NCBI RefSeq assembly: GCF_016679925.1
Contig: NZ_JAEQBW010000008.1
Coordinates: 124,001-188,000, forward strand
DNA: 64,000 nt
Reading direction: 5' to 3'
From: Marivirga aurantiaca
GTDB taxonomy: Bacteria; Bacteroidota; Bacteroidia; Cytophagales; Cyclobacteriaceae
Part shown: positions 45,723 through 54,156 of the stretch, in pieces
Layout: each line of letters starts with the position of its first letter
How positions within the stretch are numbered: the stretch's first letter is position 1
Notes under the pieces: model-generated
The model's input: only the letters and a program-made list of their open reading frames with translations
Told to the model about the DNA's origin: nothing
Databases searched by the model: none
Made by a program: the position numbers and the translations under genes

Positions 45723-46904
45723 TTATTTATTATCGATTAAGCCTCTTCCGCTTTTCCGGATTTTCCCCTGGCTTTCCAGTTCTTCGGAGATTTTATCCAG
45801 CATCCCATTCACAAATATTTTACTCTTTTGCGTACTGTAATTTTTTGAAAGATCAATATACTCATTAATTGACACTTTTACAGGGATACTGCTGAAATTC
45901 ATCATTTCACAAACTGCCATTTTTAGAATAATCATGTCTATTGAAGCTATTCTTTCTGTGGCCCAGTTCTTTGTATATTTTGAAACCAACTCTTCATATT
46001 CTTCATTGTTTTCCAGGGTTAGATCAAATAGCTTTTTGAAAAAATCACTATCATCTTCCCAGTTGGCCGATAGCTCTATTAGTTCCACATGCTCAGAACC
46101 TTCTTTCAATGATTTTAGCGTTTTCTTTAGCATGGATTTAAGTGCTGATTTGTTCTCTGCCCAGTACAAATCCTTTTCCTCCATATACTTGGCAAGTGTT
46201 TCATTCTTAAATACTACCTGCTTTATAATTTGGTCAATAACGGCTACATCTTCCTCAAAAGTAGGGTGGTTCTTCATGAGGTACTCCTGATAGAAGTCTT
46301 CCTTTCTAAGGATGTCCCTATACCATTGGCGGACATTGACTTTTTCATCTTCCCATGAGGTGCCATGTCTCACATATTCCCTGTGTAAATCCTCATTCTC
46401 CTTAAAAATTTGAATGGCCTGGTTTTTATATAAATTCAATTCACTTTCAAATACCTGTTTGCCTGTTTCAGCCATTCTTTTTTTACGAAGTTCAATTTCT
46501 TCTTTGGCCAATTCAGCAAATTCTGTGGTTAATTTGATGATCAAGTAATAATTTTCAAGTAGAGTATCTACGGCATCCACCATATTTTTCTTAATAAAAA
46601 CATGGTCTTTTTTCACCATATTTTGATAATAGTCAATGGCCTGGCTAACCGCTTTTCTTATTTCAGGGGAGCTGTCGGTTTCCTCCTTTATGTGATTGTG
46701 TTGGTAGTTATTCTTGAAAATCGTTTTGGCAACTTTGGCATTACTGCTTAATTGCTCTTTATTTTGCACCTCCATTGAATTCAAATCGGGGGCAAAATAA
46801 TCTTCAATAAAAGATTTGGCCAATTCGTAATCCGCTTCTTCACATTTTTGAACTGCATACAAGGATTGCATGGCTTTTATTCTTAAAGATCTTCTGTTTA
46901 GCAT
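45723..46904 (-). CDS. nusB: NusB transcription antitermination factor, long form
   Basis: A 393-residue protein. The N-terminal RRSLRIKAMQSLYA and the C-terminal 130 residues (ELIELSANWEDDSDFFKKLFDLTL ... ERIASIDMIILKMAVCEMMNF, VSINEYIDLSKNYS) are the NusB fold that binds boxA RNA with NusE. Standard NusB is about 140 residues; here a helical insertion of about 240 residues separates the first helix from the rest, as in other Bacteroidota. It lies 71 bp after the leucine dehydrogenase gene on the same strand. Confidence 0.9.
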   Translation of the reverse strand: MLNRRSLRIKAMQSLYAVQKCEEADYELAKSFIEDYFAPDLNSMEVQNKEQLSSNAKVAKTIFKNNYQHNHIKEETDSSPEIRKAVSQAIDYYQNMVKKDHVFIKKNMVDAVDTLLENYYLIIKLTTEFAELAKEEIELRKKRMAETGKQVFESELNLYKNQAIQIFKENEDLHREYVRHGTSWEDEKVNVRQWYRDILRKEDFYQEYLMKNHPTFEEDVAVIDQIIKQVVFKNETLAKYMEEKDLYWAENKSALKSMLKKTLKSLKEGSEHVELIELSANWEDDSDFFKKLFDLTLENNEEYEELVSKYTKNWATERIASIDMIILKMAVCEMMNFSSIPVKVSINEYIDLSKNYSTQKSKIFVNGMLDKISEELESQGKIRKSGRGLIDNK

Positions 46905-46975
46905 AAGTCAGTAATAAAAAGAACGTAAGTAGAAGGAATATCACTATTCCTTCTGTAAAATTAATGTTTTTGAAA

Positions 46976-48079
46976 TTAGTAAGCCAATTTTACTTTCCCC
47001 ATATCAGCAATTCGCTTATCGGCAATTTCCAAAGCCGCCTGATGGGGAGTGATGTTTTCTTTTTCAGCTTTGTTTAAAATCTCTGTGCATTTGTCATAGA
47101 TTTTTTCTGTTTGCTCCAAAGCGAGCTCTTTATTATAATTTCCCATTAATTCCGGGAAGATATTGATGATTCCACCTGCATTTACCAGGAAGTCAGGAGC
47201 ATAATAAATGCCTTTCTTGGCTAATAGGTTCCCGTGTTTCACCTCATCTTTCAATTGGTTGTTAGCGGCTCCTACTATCACATTCGCTTTTATTCTGGTT
47301 ATTGTGTCATCATTTAATGTGGCGCCCATTGCACAAGGTGCATATATGTCAGCATCTACATCATATATCATTTCAGGATTCACAACTGTTACATCATGTT
47401 TGTCAGTTACCCTTTTGATATTGCTTTCGTTGATATCAGTAATAGTAACCAGGGCTCCTTCTTTTATCAAATAATCTACCAGGTAATGTCCTACCTGTCC
47501 AACACCCTGCACTGATATTTTCTTTCCTTGTAAACTGTCAATGCCGTAAGCTTTGTTTACCGTAGCTTTCATTCCCATATAAACCCCATAAGCTGTTACA
47601 GGAGAAGGGTCACCACTACCGTTCATTGATTCAGGAAGCCCCATTACATGATCAGTTTCATAAGATAAGTGAACCATGTCAGAGGTGTTCATATTCATAT
47701 CCTCAGCTGTAATGTATCTGCCACTTAAACTATCCACAAAACGGCCGAATCTTCTCAGGAAAGCTTCGTTTTTTAGTTTTTTCGAATCACCAATAATGAC
47801 TGCTTTACCACCACCAAGATTTAATCCTGAAATAGCTGCTTTATAAGTCATTCCGCGTGATAAACGAAGTACATCAATTAATGCTTCCTGATCAGAAGCA
47901 TAGCTCCACATGCGGGTGCCACCTAAGGCGGGGCCTAATACGGTGTTGTGAATGGCAATAATGGCTTTTAAGCCTGTAGGTTCGTCATAGCAGTAAACCA
48001 CTTGCTCATGACCCATTTTTGTAATTTCATTAAAAGAAGAAAATACTTCGGTATTTTGTGCTTCATTAACTTCTACCAT
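46976..48079 (-). CDS. Glu/Leu/Phe/Val dehydrogenase, probably leucine dehydrogenase
   Basis: A 367-residue NAD-dependent amino acid dehydrogenase. Lys80 (MTYKAA) and Lys92 (GGGKAVIIGD) correspond to the substrate- and catalytic lysines of leucine dehydrogenase; the NAD loop is VQGVGQVGHYL. It deaminates branched-chain amino acids to keto acids, which feed branched fatty acid synthesis typical of Bacteroidota (family knowledge). A TAnnTTTG-type -7 box (TACTTTTG on the minus strand, 48141-48134) lies 55 bases upstream, without a clear -33 box. Confidence 0.88.
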   Translation of the reverse strand: MVEVNEAQNTEVFSSFNEITKMGHEQVVYCYDEPTGLKAIIAIHNTVLGPALGGTRMWSYASDQEALIDVLRLSRGMTYKAAISGLNLGGGKAVIIGDSKKLKNEAFLRRFGRFVDSLSGRYITAEDMNMNTSDMVHLSYETDHVMGLPESMNGSGDPSPVTAYGVYMGMKATVNKAYGIDSLQGKKISVQGVGQVGHYLVDYLIKEGALVTITDINESNIKRVTDKHDVTVVNPEMIYDVDADIYAPCAMGATLNDDTITRIKANVIVGAANNQLKDEVKHGNLLAKKGIYYAPDFLVNAGGIINIFPELMGNYNKELALEQTEKIYDKCTEILNKAEKENITPHQAALEIADKRIADMGKVKLAY

Positions 48080-48703
48080 TGCTTAGAGGGTTTAAATATG
48101 TCGTTTTTACTTGAGTAAATCTTTTATCTCACTCAAAAGTAATGCAAAAATAGTTTATTTTTCTTAGTTAATCAATCATAGTGGAAATTGTAGAATTCCA
48201 ATACTAATGGGGTATGTATGCTTTATTTTGGAATAAAAAATTGGTCATTTCTACTATTTAAAAAATAATCTTTCGGGTATTGCAGGTATTGAAGAAGTAA
48301 ACCTTCCGGAAGATTTTTAACTATTCGATGAAAGATTTTAGCTTGATTTAATGGGGAATTGCCCGGAATGCGAATTTTTTAGCAGGATACTACTATTTTA
48401 ATAAGTATTGCAATTTATTGGGACAAGGCTAAAACAACCAATTAAATTGTCAGGACTTCATATGTAATAAGTGAGTGATTTATGATAAAAGCAGTCATTG
48501 TTGGACAAAAGTTGCATTGCTACTATTTCATATGAATCAAGCATTGTACATTTGTGTAAGCAAGAGAGCATTACTCACTAGTTTCACTAAACTATAGTAT
48601 GAATTGGGCGTTGTACTTGAGATTATTCAGAGAGATTTACTAATATCGCCTAATTTAATCTTAAAATGCGGATCTTCGGAAAACAAAACCTACAAATGAT
48701 TAA
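48080..48703. other. 624-bp gap with no gene seen
   Basis: This divergent gap between the dehydrogenase and the ABC transporter genes is AT-rich with many stops in all frames. Apart from the -7-like box near 48134 and a weak hairpin TTGAGT/ACTCAA next to it, I see no repeat, RNA-like structure or small gene. It is long for this genome and may hold decayed sequence or regulatory sites. Confidence 0.5.
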
Positions 48704-50488
48704 ATGAAGGATTTAAAATATTTAAATAAATACCTTTTCAAATATAAATATCACCTTCTGTTAGGCACTCTTTTTATGATAGTGTCGAACTTTTTTGCTG
48801 TGCTCCCGGCTCAGGTGGTACGTTATGCGTTCAATTTGGTGAAGGAAAATATTGAAATGTATCGCCTGTATGAGGGGTTTTCTCTGCAGGAAAACTTCTA
48901 TGATATTTTTGCCTCGGCTATTTTTATTTATGGTGGATTTATCATTTTGCTGGCTTTGGGGAGAGGTGTATTTCTGTTCCTGGTACGTCAGACCATCATT
49001 GTAATGTCGCGTTTGATAGAGTATGACCTGAAAAATGAAATCTACAATCATTATCAGAAGCTTCCTTTAAGCTTTTACAGGCGGAATAATACCGGTGATA
49101 TTATGAACCGTATTTCCGAAGATGTAAGTAAGGTTCGGATGTATTTGGGACCGGCCATTATGTATTCCATTAATTTGGTAACGCTATTTTGTATTGTAAT
49201 TCCTATTATGTTTTCGGTGAATGCCACCCTTACCTGGTATTCTTTGATTCCTTTGCCTTTTCTTTCCATCAGCATCTATTTTGTCAATAATTTAATGAAC
49301 AAAAGATCTGAAAAAATCCAGCAAAGCCAATCCCAACTCTCTACTTTGGTGCAGGAAGCATTTTCAGGAATCCGGGTATTGAAATCATTTGTGAGGGAAG
49401 ATGATTCGTTGCAGAATTTCACCAAAGAGGCAAATAATTATAAAAACCGTTCTTTAAAACTCACTTTTGTGGAAGCGCTCTTCTTTCCTCTGATCATGGG
49501 AATGGTAGGGCTAAGTATTATTTTGGTAGTTTATATTGGTGGGGTAGAGGTGATGAATGGTTCCGTGACAGCTGGTAATATTGCAGAGTTTATTATTTAT
49601 GTGAATTTATTGACCTGGCCGGTGACTTCTGTTGGATGGGTTACAAGTATTATTCAGCGAGCGGCCGCTTCTCAAAAGCGAGTGAATGAGTTTTTGAATA
49701 CCACTACTGAAATTGTTTCCACTAAAAATTTCGAAAAGGAAATTGATGGTGATATTGTTTTTGAGAATGTCAGCTTTACTTATCCCGATTCAGGTATTAA
49801 AGCATTGAAGAAAGTAAGCTTTTCAGTGAAAAAAGGGGAGACTTTAGCTGTAATTGGTACTACAGGGTCTGGCAAGAGTACAATTGCCAGCTTAATTAGC
49901 CGAATGTATGATCCCACTGAAGGAAAAATCACCATTGATAGTATTCCTATAGAGGAGTATAGCGTGGAAAACCTGAGAGGACAAATTGGCTATGTACCGC
50001 AGGATGTCTTTTTGTTTTCAGATTCTATTAAGAGAAATATTGCTTTTGGAGCCAATGATCTTACTGAAGAGCAGATATTGCAAGCTTCAAAGGATGCCGA
50101 TTTGCATAACAATATCATGGACTTTCCTTTAAAGTACGATACGCAGTTGGGGGAAAGAGGGATTACCTTGTCCGGAGGGCAAAAACAAAGAGTGTCCATT
50201 GCCAGGGCCATTGCACGTGATCCAAAAATTATGATCATGGATGATGCACTTTCAGCTGTTGATACCAAAACAGAAAATGCTATTCTGAATGCATTGAAAT
50301 CCATCATGGAGCAACGTACCAGCGTAATTATTTCGCACAGGGTAAGCTCTGCTAAATTGGCCAATTATATAATCGTGCTGGATGATGGCACTATAGTGGA
50401 ACAAGGTACTGAGCAGGAACTCATGGAAAAAGGGGGAGTATATGCTGAGCTTTATCAGAAACAGCTACAAGGTGAAGCTGTGGAGTAG
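48704..50488 (+). CDS. ABC exporter half-transporter (MsbA/LmrA-type) with Asp in place of catalytic Glu
   Basis: A 594-residue protein: six membrane helices (to about residue 315) and a nucleotide-binding domain. Walker A is GTTGSGKST (385-393), Q-loop GYVPQDVFLF, signature LSGGQKQR, Walker B ending IMDDALSAVD, and the switch His in ISHRVSS. The residue after the Walker B aspartate, normally a catalytic Glu, is Asp514. This DD(A/S)LSAVD form is typical of the degenerate half of heterodimeric exporters such as BmrC/TM287. No second half is encoded nearby. The substrate is unknown; lipid or drug export is the family norm. Confidence 0.87.
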   Translation: MKDLKYLNKYLFKYKYHLLLGTLFMIVSNFFAVLPAQVVRYAFNLVKENIEMYRLYEGFSLQENFYDIFASAIFIYGGFIILLALGRGVFLFLVRQTIIVMSRLIEYDLKNEIYNHYQKLPLSFYRRNNTGDIMNRISEDVSKVRMYLGPAIMYSINLVTLFCIVIPIMFSVNATLTWYSLIPLPFLSISIYFVNNLMNKRSEKIQQSQSQLSTLVQEAFSGIRVLKSFVREDDSLQNFTKEANNYKNRSLKLTFVEALFFPLIMGMVGLSIILVVYIGGVEVMNGSVTAGNIAEFIIYVNLLTWPVTSVGWVTSIIQRAAASQKRVNEFLNTTTEIVSTKNFEKEIDGDIVFENVSFTYPDSGIKALKKVSFSVKKGETLAVIGTTGSGKSTIASLISRMYDPTEGKITIDSIPIEEYSVENLRGQIGYVPQDVFLFSDSIKRNIAFGANDLTEEQILQASKDADLHNNIMDFPLKYDTQLGERGITLSGGQKQRVSIARAIARDPKIMIMDDALSAVDTKTENAILNALKSIMEQRTSVIISHRVSSAKLANYIIVLDDGTIVEQGTEQELMEKGGVYAELYQKQLQGEAVE

Positions 50489-50490
50489 TT

Positions 50491-50590
50491 AGGGCACTCT
50501 TGAAAAATACTACTATGTTAGAAAAACCTAAAGCCGTGGTTCGTGTCTCACACCAAGCAAAAAAGCCGTGGTTCGTGTCTCACGAACCAC
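50491..50590. repeat. dispersed repeat copy 2 plus duplicated hairpin element
   Basis: 50491-50528 matches the repeat at 15538-15574. It is followed by two copies of a 22-base sequence beginning AAAGCCGTGGTTCGTG (50530-50551 and 50562-50583). The second copy runs into CACGAACCAC, giving a perfect 10-bp stem GTGGTTCGTG/CACGAACCAC with a 3-base loop (50568-50590). The hairpin lies between convergent genes and could terminate both. Confidence 0.6.
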
Positions 50591-50605
50591 TTGATTCAAT
50601 TGCAC

Positions 50606-51679
50606 CTAATCCTTCACCTCACTCAAGCCCATAGCTTTTAGCATAAATCTTGGCAATGGCTTTTTTGGATCACGTTTTTGTAGATTTAAATACCAACCGA
50701 TTTTTTTCATAATAGGTACTTTATGAGTCTCCACAAATTCTACTAAAGTACCGTCAGGGTCTTCCACATAGGTGAAATGCCCGGCTGCTTCTCCCATATC
50801 AAAGCTGTTGGCACTATCAACTGTAAAGGGAAATCCTTTAGCTTCGCAATTCGCTTTAAGCGCTGGCATGCCATTAATGTCATAGCACAAATGGATGTAT
50901 CCTAAATCTCCCCAGAATCTATCTTCAAATATTTTCTTAGGGGTTCTGTTGGAGGCTACCACTAATTCTATTTCACTGGCTCCCAAAAGCGGACTGAATG
51001 CACCTTCTCGCGGTTTGCTATGTCTTAATAAAATCCGCTTCACTTTTTTGTCCCCACCAGGCAAAGCTTTTAAATCATCAAATACACCTTCTTCTTCATA
51101 AATAACCTCATCATAGCCTAAAATGTCAGAATATAATGTCCTTGCATTTTCAATATCTGTTACGCCAATAATGGCTCCATTGGGTCCACCGGGAAGGGCG
51201 GTTTTTCTTTTCTGAAACCAGGAAGTACTTGATACTATCTGGAAAATATTATCCCATGGATCTTTGACAAAAAAAGTGAATTTCCCATTTGGATCTTTTT
51301 CCAATCCTCCTAAAACATTTAAACCTCTTCTATTAAAAAGATCAAAAGTAGCTTCCACATCCTTGCTTTTCATCTTAGCGATATTGATGCCCAGATCACC
51401 TAGTTGGGGGATAAATTTTGGGGCTTCCGGTGTACGGGAAGTATATTGCCAAATTTCGAAACCACCACCACCTTGCATATTGATGGCCAGGATGGCATGG
51501 CGGCTTCTGGGCTCCCCACCAGTGTAAGGCAACATCAATGCAGCTTCAGCAGCTTCTTCAAATACCGGTACACTCATACCGAAATTTTGCCTGTACCATG
51601 TAAAGGCTGCTTGTACATCTGAAACGCCAATTCCTATTTGCTGAATGCCACTGATGATTGTCTTGTCCATATTGCTCAA
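50606..51679 (-). CDS. two-domain VOC family protein
   Basis: A 357-residue protein of two vicinal-oxygen-chelate modules, resembling hydroxyphenylpyruvate dioxygenase-like or glyoxalase-type enzymes. The first module begins QQIGIGVSDVQAAFTWYRQNFG and has KDPWDNIFQIV; its metal His is replaced by Gln. The second has GAIIGVTDIENARTLYSDILGY, GYIHLCYDI, HFTYVEDPDGTLVEFVE, so a His/Glu metal site may survive there. No substrate can be named. It faces the divergent acetate-operon regulator. Confidence 0.75.
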   Translation of the reverse strand: MSNMDKTIISGIQQIGIGVSDVQAAFTWYRQNFGMSVPVFEEAAEAALMLPYTGGEPRSRHAILAINMQGGGGFEIWQYTSRTPEAPKFIPQLGDLGINIAKMKSKDVEATFDLFNRRGLNVLGGLEKDPNGKFTFFVKDPWDNIFQIVSSTSWFQKRKTALPGGPNGAIIGVTDIENARTLYSDILGYDEVIYEEEGVFDDLKALPGGDKKVKRILLRHSKPREGAFSPLLGASEIELVVASNRTPKKIFEDRFWGDLGYIHLCYDINGMPALKANCEAKGFPFTVDSANSFDMGEAAGHFTYVEDPDGTLVEFVETHKVPIMKKIGWYLNLQKRDPKKPLPRFMLKAMGLSEVKD

Positions 51680-51891
51680 ATTTTCCAGCGACTAAATAAG
51701 CGATTTATACTTTTACTGGCAACTAATCCTTTTAAACAATTTTCATCTACTGAATTGATGATTTTCGAATTAAGTAAAGAAACCTTATAAAATGTAAATG
51801 ATGAATCGTTGATTTTAAGTATCACGTGTTGCTTAATAGGGTATAGTCAGTATAAAATTTTAGTAATGATGATGAAGTAAGTATAAAATAT

Positions 51892-51929
51892 TGCTAAATT
51901 AGTATATATATGCTAAATTGATATATATT
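51892..51929. repeat. tandem AT-rich direct repeats upstream of the acetate operon
   Basis: Two adjacent 19-base units, TGCTAAATTAGTATATATA and TGCTAAATTGATATATATT, agree at 16 of 19 positions and end 37 bases before the first gene. GTATAAAAT also occurs twice just upstream (51850 and 51881), and AGTATATATA recurs at 52403-52412 before the porin gene. The arrangement looks like binding sites for a regulator, possibly the adjacent HTH protein. Confidence 0.45.
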
Positions 51930-51966
51930 GATATTATTTTAACTTTATTACATCTTCTTTTACATT

Positions 51967-52386
51967 ATGAAATTAACTATATGTCCTAAATGTCAGTCCG
52001 AGGAAATTGTGAAAAGTGGTATAATTAAAAACAGACAAAGATTCAAGTGCAAGGGTTGTAATTATAATTTCACAGTAAGTAAAGTAGGTAAGGAAATAGA
52101 TTCTTATTATGTAGTGAAGGCACTTCAACTGTATGTAGAAGGAATTTCAATGAGGGAAATTGAACGGGTACTAGGAGTAAGCCATGTTTCTGTAAGCAAT
52201 TGGGTAAAGAAATATAACATAAAATCACCTGAGAAATATGAGTATCATCCCACTTATAAAGTGTTGTCACATAATGAATTAATCCGTTTTGTACAAGAGG
52301 AAAACAATTTAAGCGAAGCAGGTTTGATGATCACTTCCTTAGGAGATAAATATATGGTGATTAGGTGGGAGCGATTCAGACAATAG
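51967..52386 (+). CDS. IS1-InsA-like zinc-ribbon/HTH DNA-binding protein without transposase domain
   Basis: A 139-residue protein. Cys6-x2-Cys9 and Cys28-x2-Cys31 form a zinc ribbon with IKNRQRFKCKGCNYNF, as in the InsA/IS1595-type N-terminal domain; a helix-turn-helix (about 54-83, GISMREIERVLGVSHVSVSNW) follows. The last 50 residues have no DDE catalytic part and no InsB frame follows; no terminal inverted repeats are seen. It is therefore more likely a domesticated regulator than a transposase. It is first in line of the acetate operon, 110 bp before the porin gene. Confidence 0.75.
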   Translation: MKLTICPKCQSEEIVKSGIIKNRQRFKCKGCNYNFTVSKVGKEIDSYYVVKALQLYVEGISMREIERVLGVSHVSVSNWVKKYNIKSPEKYEYHPTYKVLSHNELIRFVQEENNLSEAGLMITSLGDKYMVIRWERFRQ

Positions 52387-52441
52387 CTATACTATTAGCA
52401 AAAGTATATATAAAAGAATGTAATTAAGTTTTTAGCAGATC

Positions 52442-52489
52442 ATTTTTATGGTGCAAAGCATTGGTTTTGTGAATGTTCACCATAAAAAT
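52442..52489 (+). promoter_or_regulatory. large hairpin directly before the porin start codon
   Basis: ATTTTTATGGTG (52442-52453) and CACCATAAAAAT (52478-52489) are perfect 12-base inverted repeats. Past a 3-base bulge, AGCATT (52457-52462) can pair with AATGTT (52472-52477) with one G-U, leaving a 9-base loop. The structure ends 7 bases before the ATG at 52497, so it may be an operator or an mRNA stem that hides the ribosome-binding region. Confidence 0.55.
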
Positions 52490-52496
52490 TTCACCC

Positions 52497-53855
52497 ATGA
52501 AAAAACTTATATTACTTACTGTAGTAGTTTTCAGTTTTGCTTACTTTTCGCTAGCCGCTGAAAATGATACAACAAAGAATAATGTAACGAAAACGAAAGA
52601 GAGGATTTGGGATAACATTGCTCAACAGGAAGTTGATCATTCCTATAAACCTCTTACTTTAAAGCTCTCCGATGACGGCACCAAATATGTGCGGTTTATC
52701 CTATGGCACCAGCAGTGGTTGCAAACAAACAATCTGGCAATTGATGATGCTCCATTAAGATTAAATTCATTGATCAGAAGATCCAGAATACTGGCATTCG
52801 CCCAAATTTCACCTCGATTTCTTATCTTAACTCACTTCGGGTTAAATAATTTAACTACAGGAAACATGAATGCACTGGGTAATCAGGGAGACGGGCCTCA
52901 GATGTTTTTACATGATGCCTGGACGGAATTTAAAGTCACGGAAAACTCTGATGCGCTTTATATTGGAGGAGGATTACATTATTGGAAAGGCCTTACAAGA
53001 TTGGCTAACCAAAGTACACTCAATTTTATGACTATGGACAACACCCGTCCATTTGTTCAATGGCATTCTTTAGGAATTACCGATCAGTTTGCAAGGCATA
53101 TAGGGTTTTATGCAAAAGGACAGATAGGTAAATTTGACTACAGAATTGCAGCCAATAACCCCATGACTCCTGCTAATGCATTGGGTGCTGGTGCCGATTT
53201 AATCAATTCTGCTAATGGTGGGGTGGATAGCGATCTGACTTACACGGGAAGTATTGAGCCTAATGCAGATGGCGATCCTGTTGGAAATGCAATTGTAGAA
53301 GGCTATTTCCGCTATAACTTCTTAGATACGGAATCCATTAAACTACCTTATCAGGTAGGTACGTATATGGGTAATAAAAAAGTATTAGGTGTAGGTTTAG
53401 GCTTCTTTGCTCATCCTAATGGGATGTATAACAATGCAACTGATGAACATGAAAATGTGACTCATTTGGCAGCTGATATATTTTATGATGCGCCACTCGG
53501 TTCTTCCGGAAATGCTATTAATGCTTATGCATCTGTGATCAATTTCAACTATGGCGAAAATTACATGTCGCGCTGGGCAGGTACAGGAACCAATATTTAT
53601 GGCCAATTGGGCTACTATATAGGGAAAGCAAAATTGATGCCTTATGTGGCTTTTCAATCAGGCAATTATGAGGCTTACAACGATAACCTGAATGCTTTTG
53701 ATGCTGGGGTCAATTATTTTGTAAACGGCCATAATGCTAAAATCACCCTGGAGTACCATACTATTTCCAACAATCCACTGGAAGGTGGGCTGGATGTAAA
53801 CGGTAACCCCAACGGAGTACAACAACTCAGATTACAACTTCACATATTCTTATAA
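52497..53855 (+). CDS. outer-membrane porin of the acetate operon
   Basis: A 452-residue beta-barrel protein. An upstream in-frame ATG at 52473 lies inside the hairpin and adds eight residues; the start at 52497 gives a proper signal peptide (MKKLILLTVVVFSFAYFSLA). The mature chain alternates aromatic strands and loops (RFILWHQQWLQ, HDAWTEFK, YIGGGLHYWKGLTRLANQS, YHTISNNPLEGG, final LRLQLHIFL), typical of a phosphate-selective-porin-like barrel, ending in Leu-Phe-rich strand. It probably lets small carboxylates through the outer membrane. The next gene starts 11 bp later. Confidence 0.78.
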   Translation: MKKLILLTVVVFSFAYFSLAAENDTTKNNVTKTKERIWDNIAQQEVDHSYKPLTLKLSDDGTKYVRFILWHQQWLQTNNLAIDDAPLRLNSLIRRSRILAFAQISPRFLILTHFGLNNLTTGNMNALGNQGDGPQMFLHDAWTEFKVTENSDALYIGGGLHYWKGLTRLANQSTLNFMTMDNTRPFVQWHSLGITDQFARHIGFYAKGQIGKFDYRIAANNPMTPANALGAGADLINSANGGVDSDLTYTGSIEPNADGDPVGNAIVEGYFRYNFLDTESIKLPYQVGTYMGNKKVLGVGLGFFAHPNGMYNNATDEHENVTHLAADIFYDAPLGSSGNAINAYASVINFNYGENYMSRWAGTGTNIYGQLGYYIGKAKLMPYVAFQSGNYEAYNDNLNAFDAGVNYFVNGHNAKITLEYHTISNNPLEGGLDVNGNPNGVQQLRLQLHIFL

Positions 53856-53866
53856 AACCAACAATT

Positions 53867-54130
53867 ATGACTGAAAAACAAGCAAGTATGAAAGCCTATT
53901 GGAAGAGAAATCTTCGGTATTTACTCATTCTACTCATCATCTGGTTTATAGTGTCCTATGGCTTTGGGATTTTACTGGTTGAACCATTGAACACCATTAA
54001 AATAGCGGGATTTCCTCTCGGTTTTTGGTTCGCCCAGCAAGGGTCAATCTATGTTTTTGTAATTCTGATATTCGTGTACGTTCGTCTGATGAACAAGCTG
54101 GATAAGGAGTTTGATGTAGATGAAAAATAA
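53867..54130 (+). CDS. DUF4212 symporter small subunit
   Basis: An 87-residue two-helix membrane protein of the DUF4212 family: YWKRNLRYLLILLIIWFIVSYGFG, GFPLGFWFAQQGSIYVFVILIFVYVRLMNKLD. Members are always paired with a VC_2705-type sodium:solute symporter; here that gene starts 26 bp downstream. It is thought to be an accessory subunit. Confidence 0.88.
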   Translation: MTEKQASMKAYWKRNLRYLLILLIIWFIVSYGFGILLVEPLNTIKIAGFPLGFWFAQQGSIYVFVILIFVYVRLMNKLDKEFDVDEK

Positions 54131-54156
54131 TTTTTAACACTCTAAAATCTTTAACG

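Noticed and set aside
46905-46975. boxA-like or attenuator signal before nusB
   Set aside because: I found no boxA-like sequence or stable hairpin in the gap.
48541-48626. Imperfect TATGAATnnnnCnTTGTACn duplication in the long gap
   Set aside because: Only about 14 of 20 positions agree, which is not convincing in AT-rich DNA.
51967-52386. InsA-like protein as a sign of an IS1-type insertion sequence
   Set aside because: There is no DDE transposase frame after it, no terminal inverted repeats or target duplication were found, and it fits as the first gene of the operon.
52473-52496. Upstream ATG as the porin start
   Set aside because: It lies inside the hairpin and adds eight residues before a complete signal peptide; the ATG at 52497 is better.
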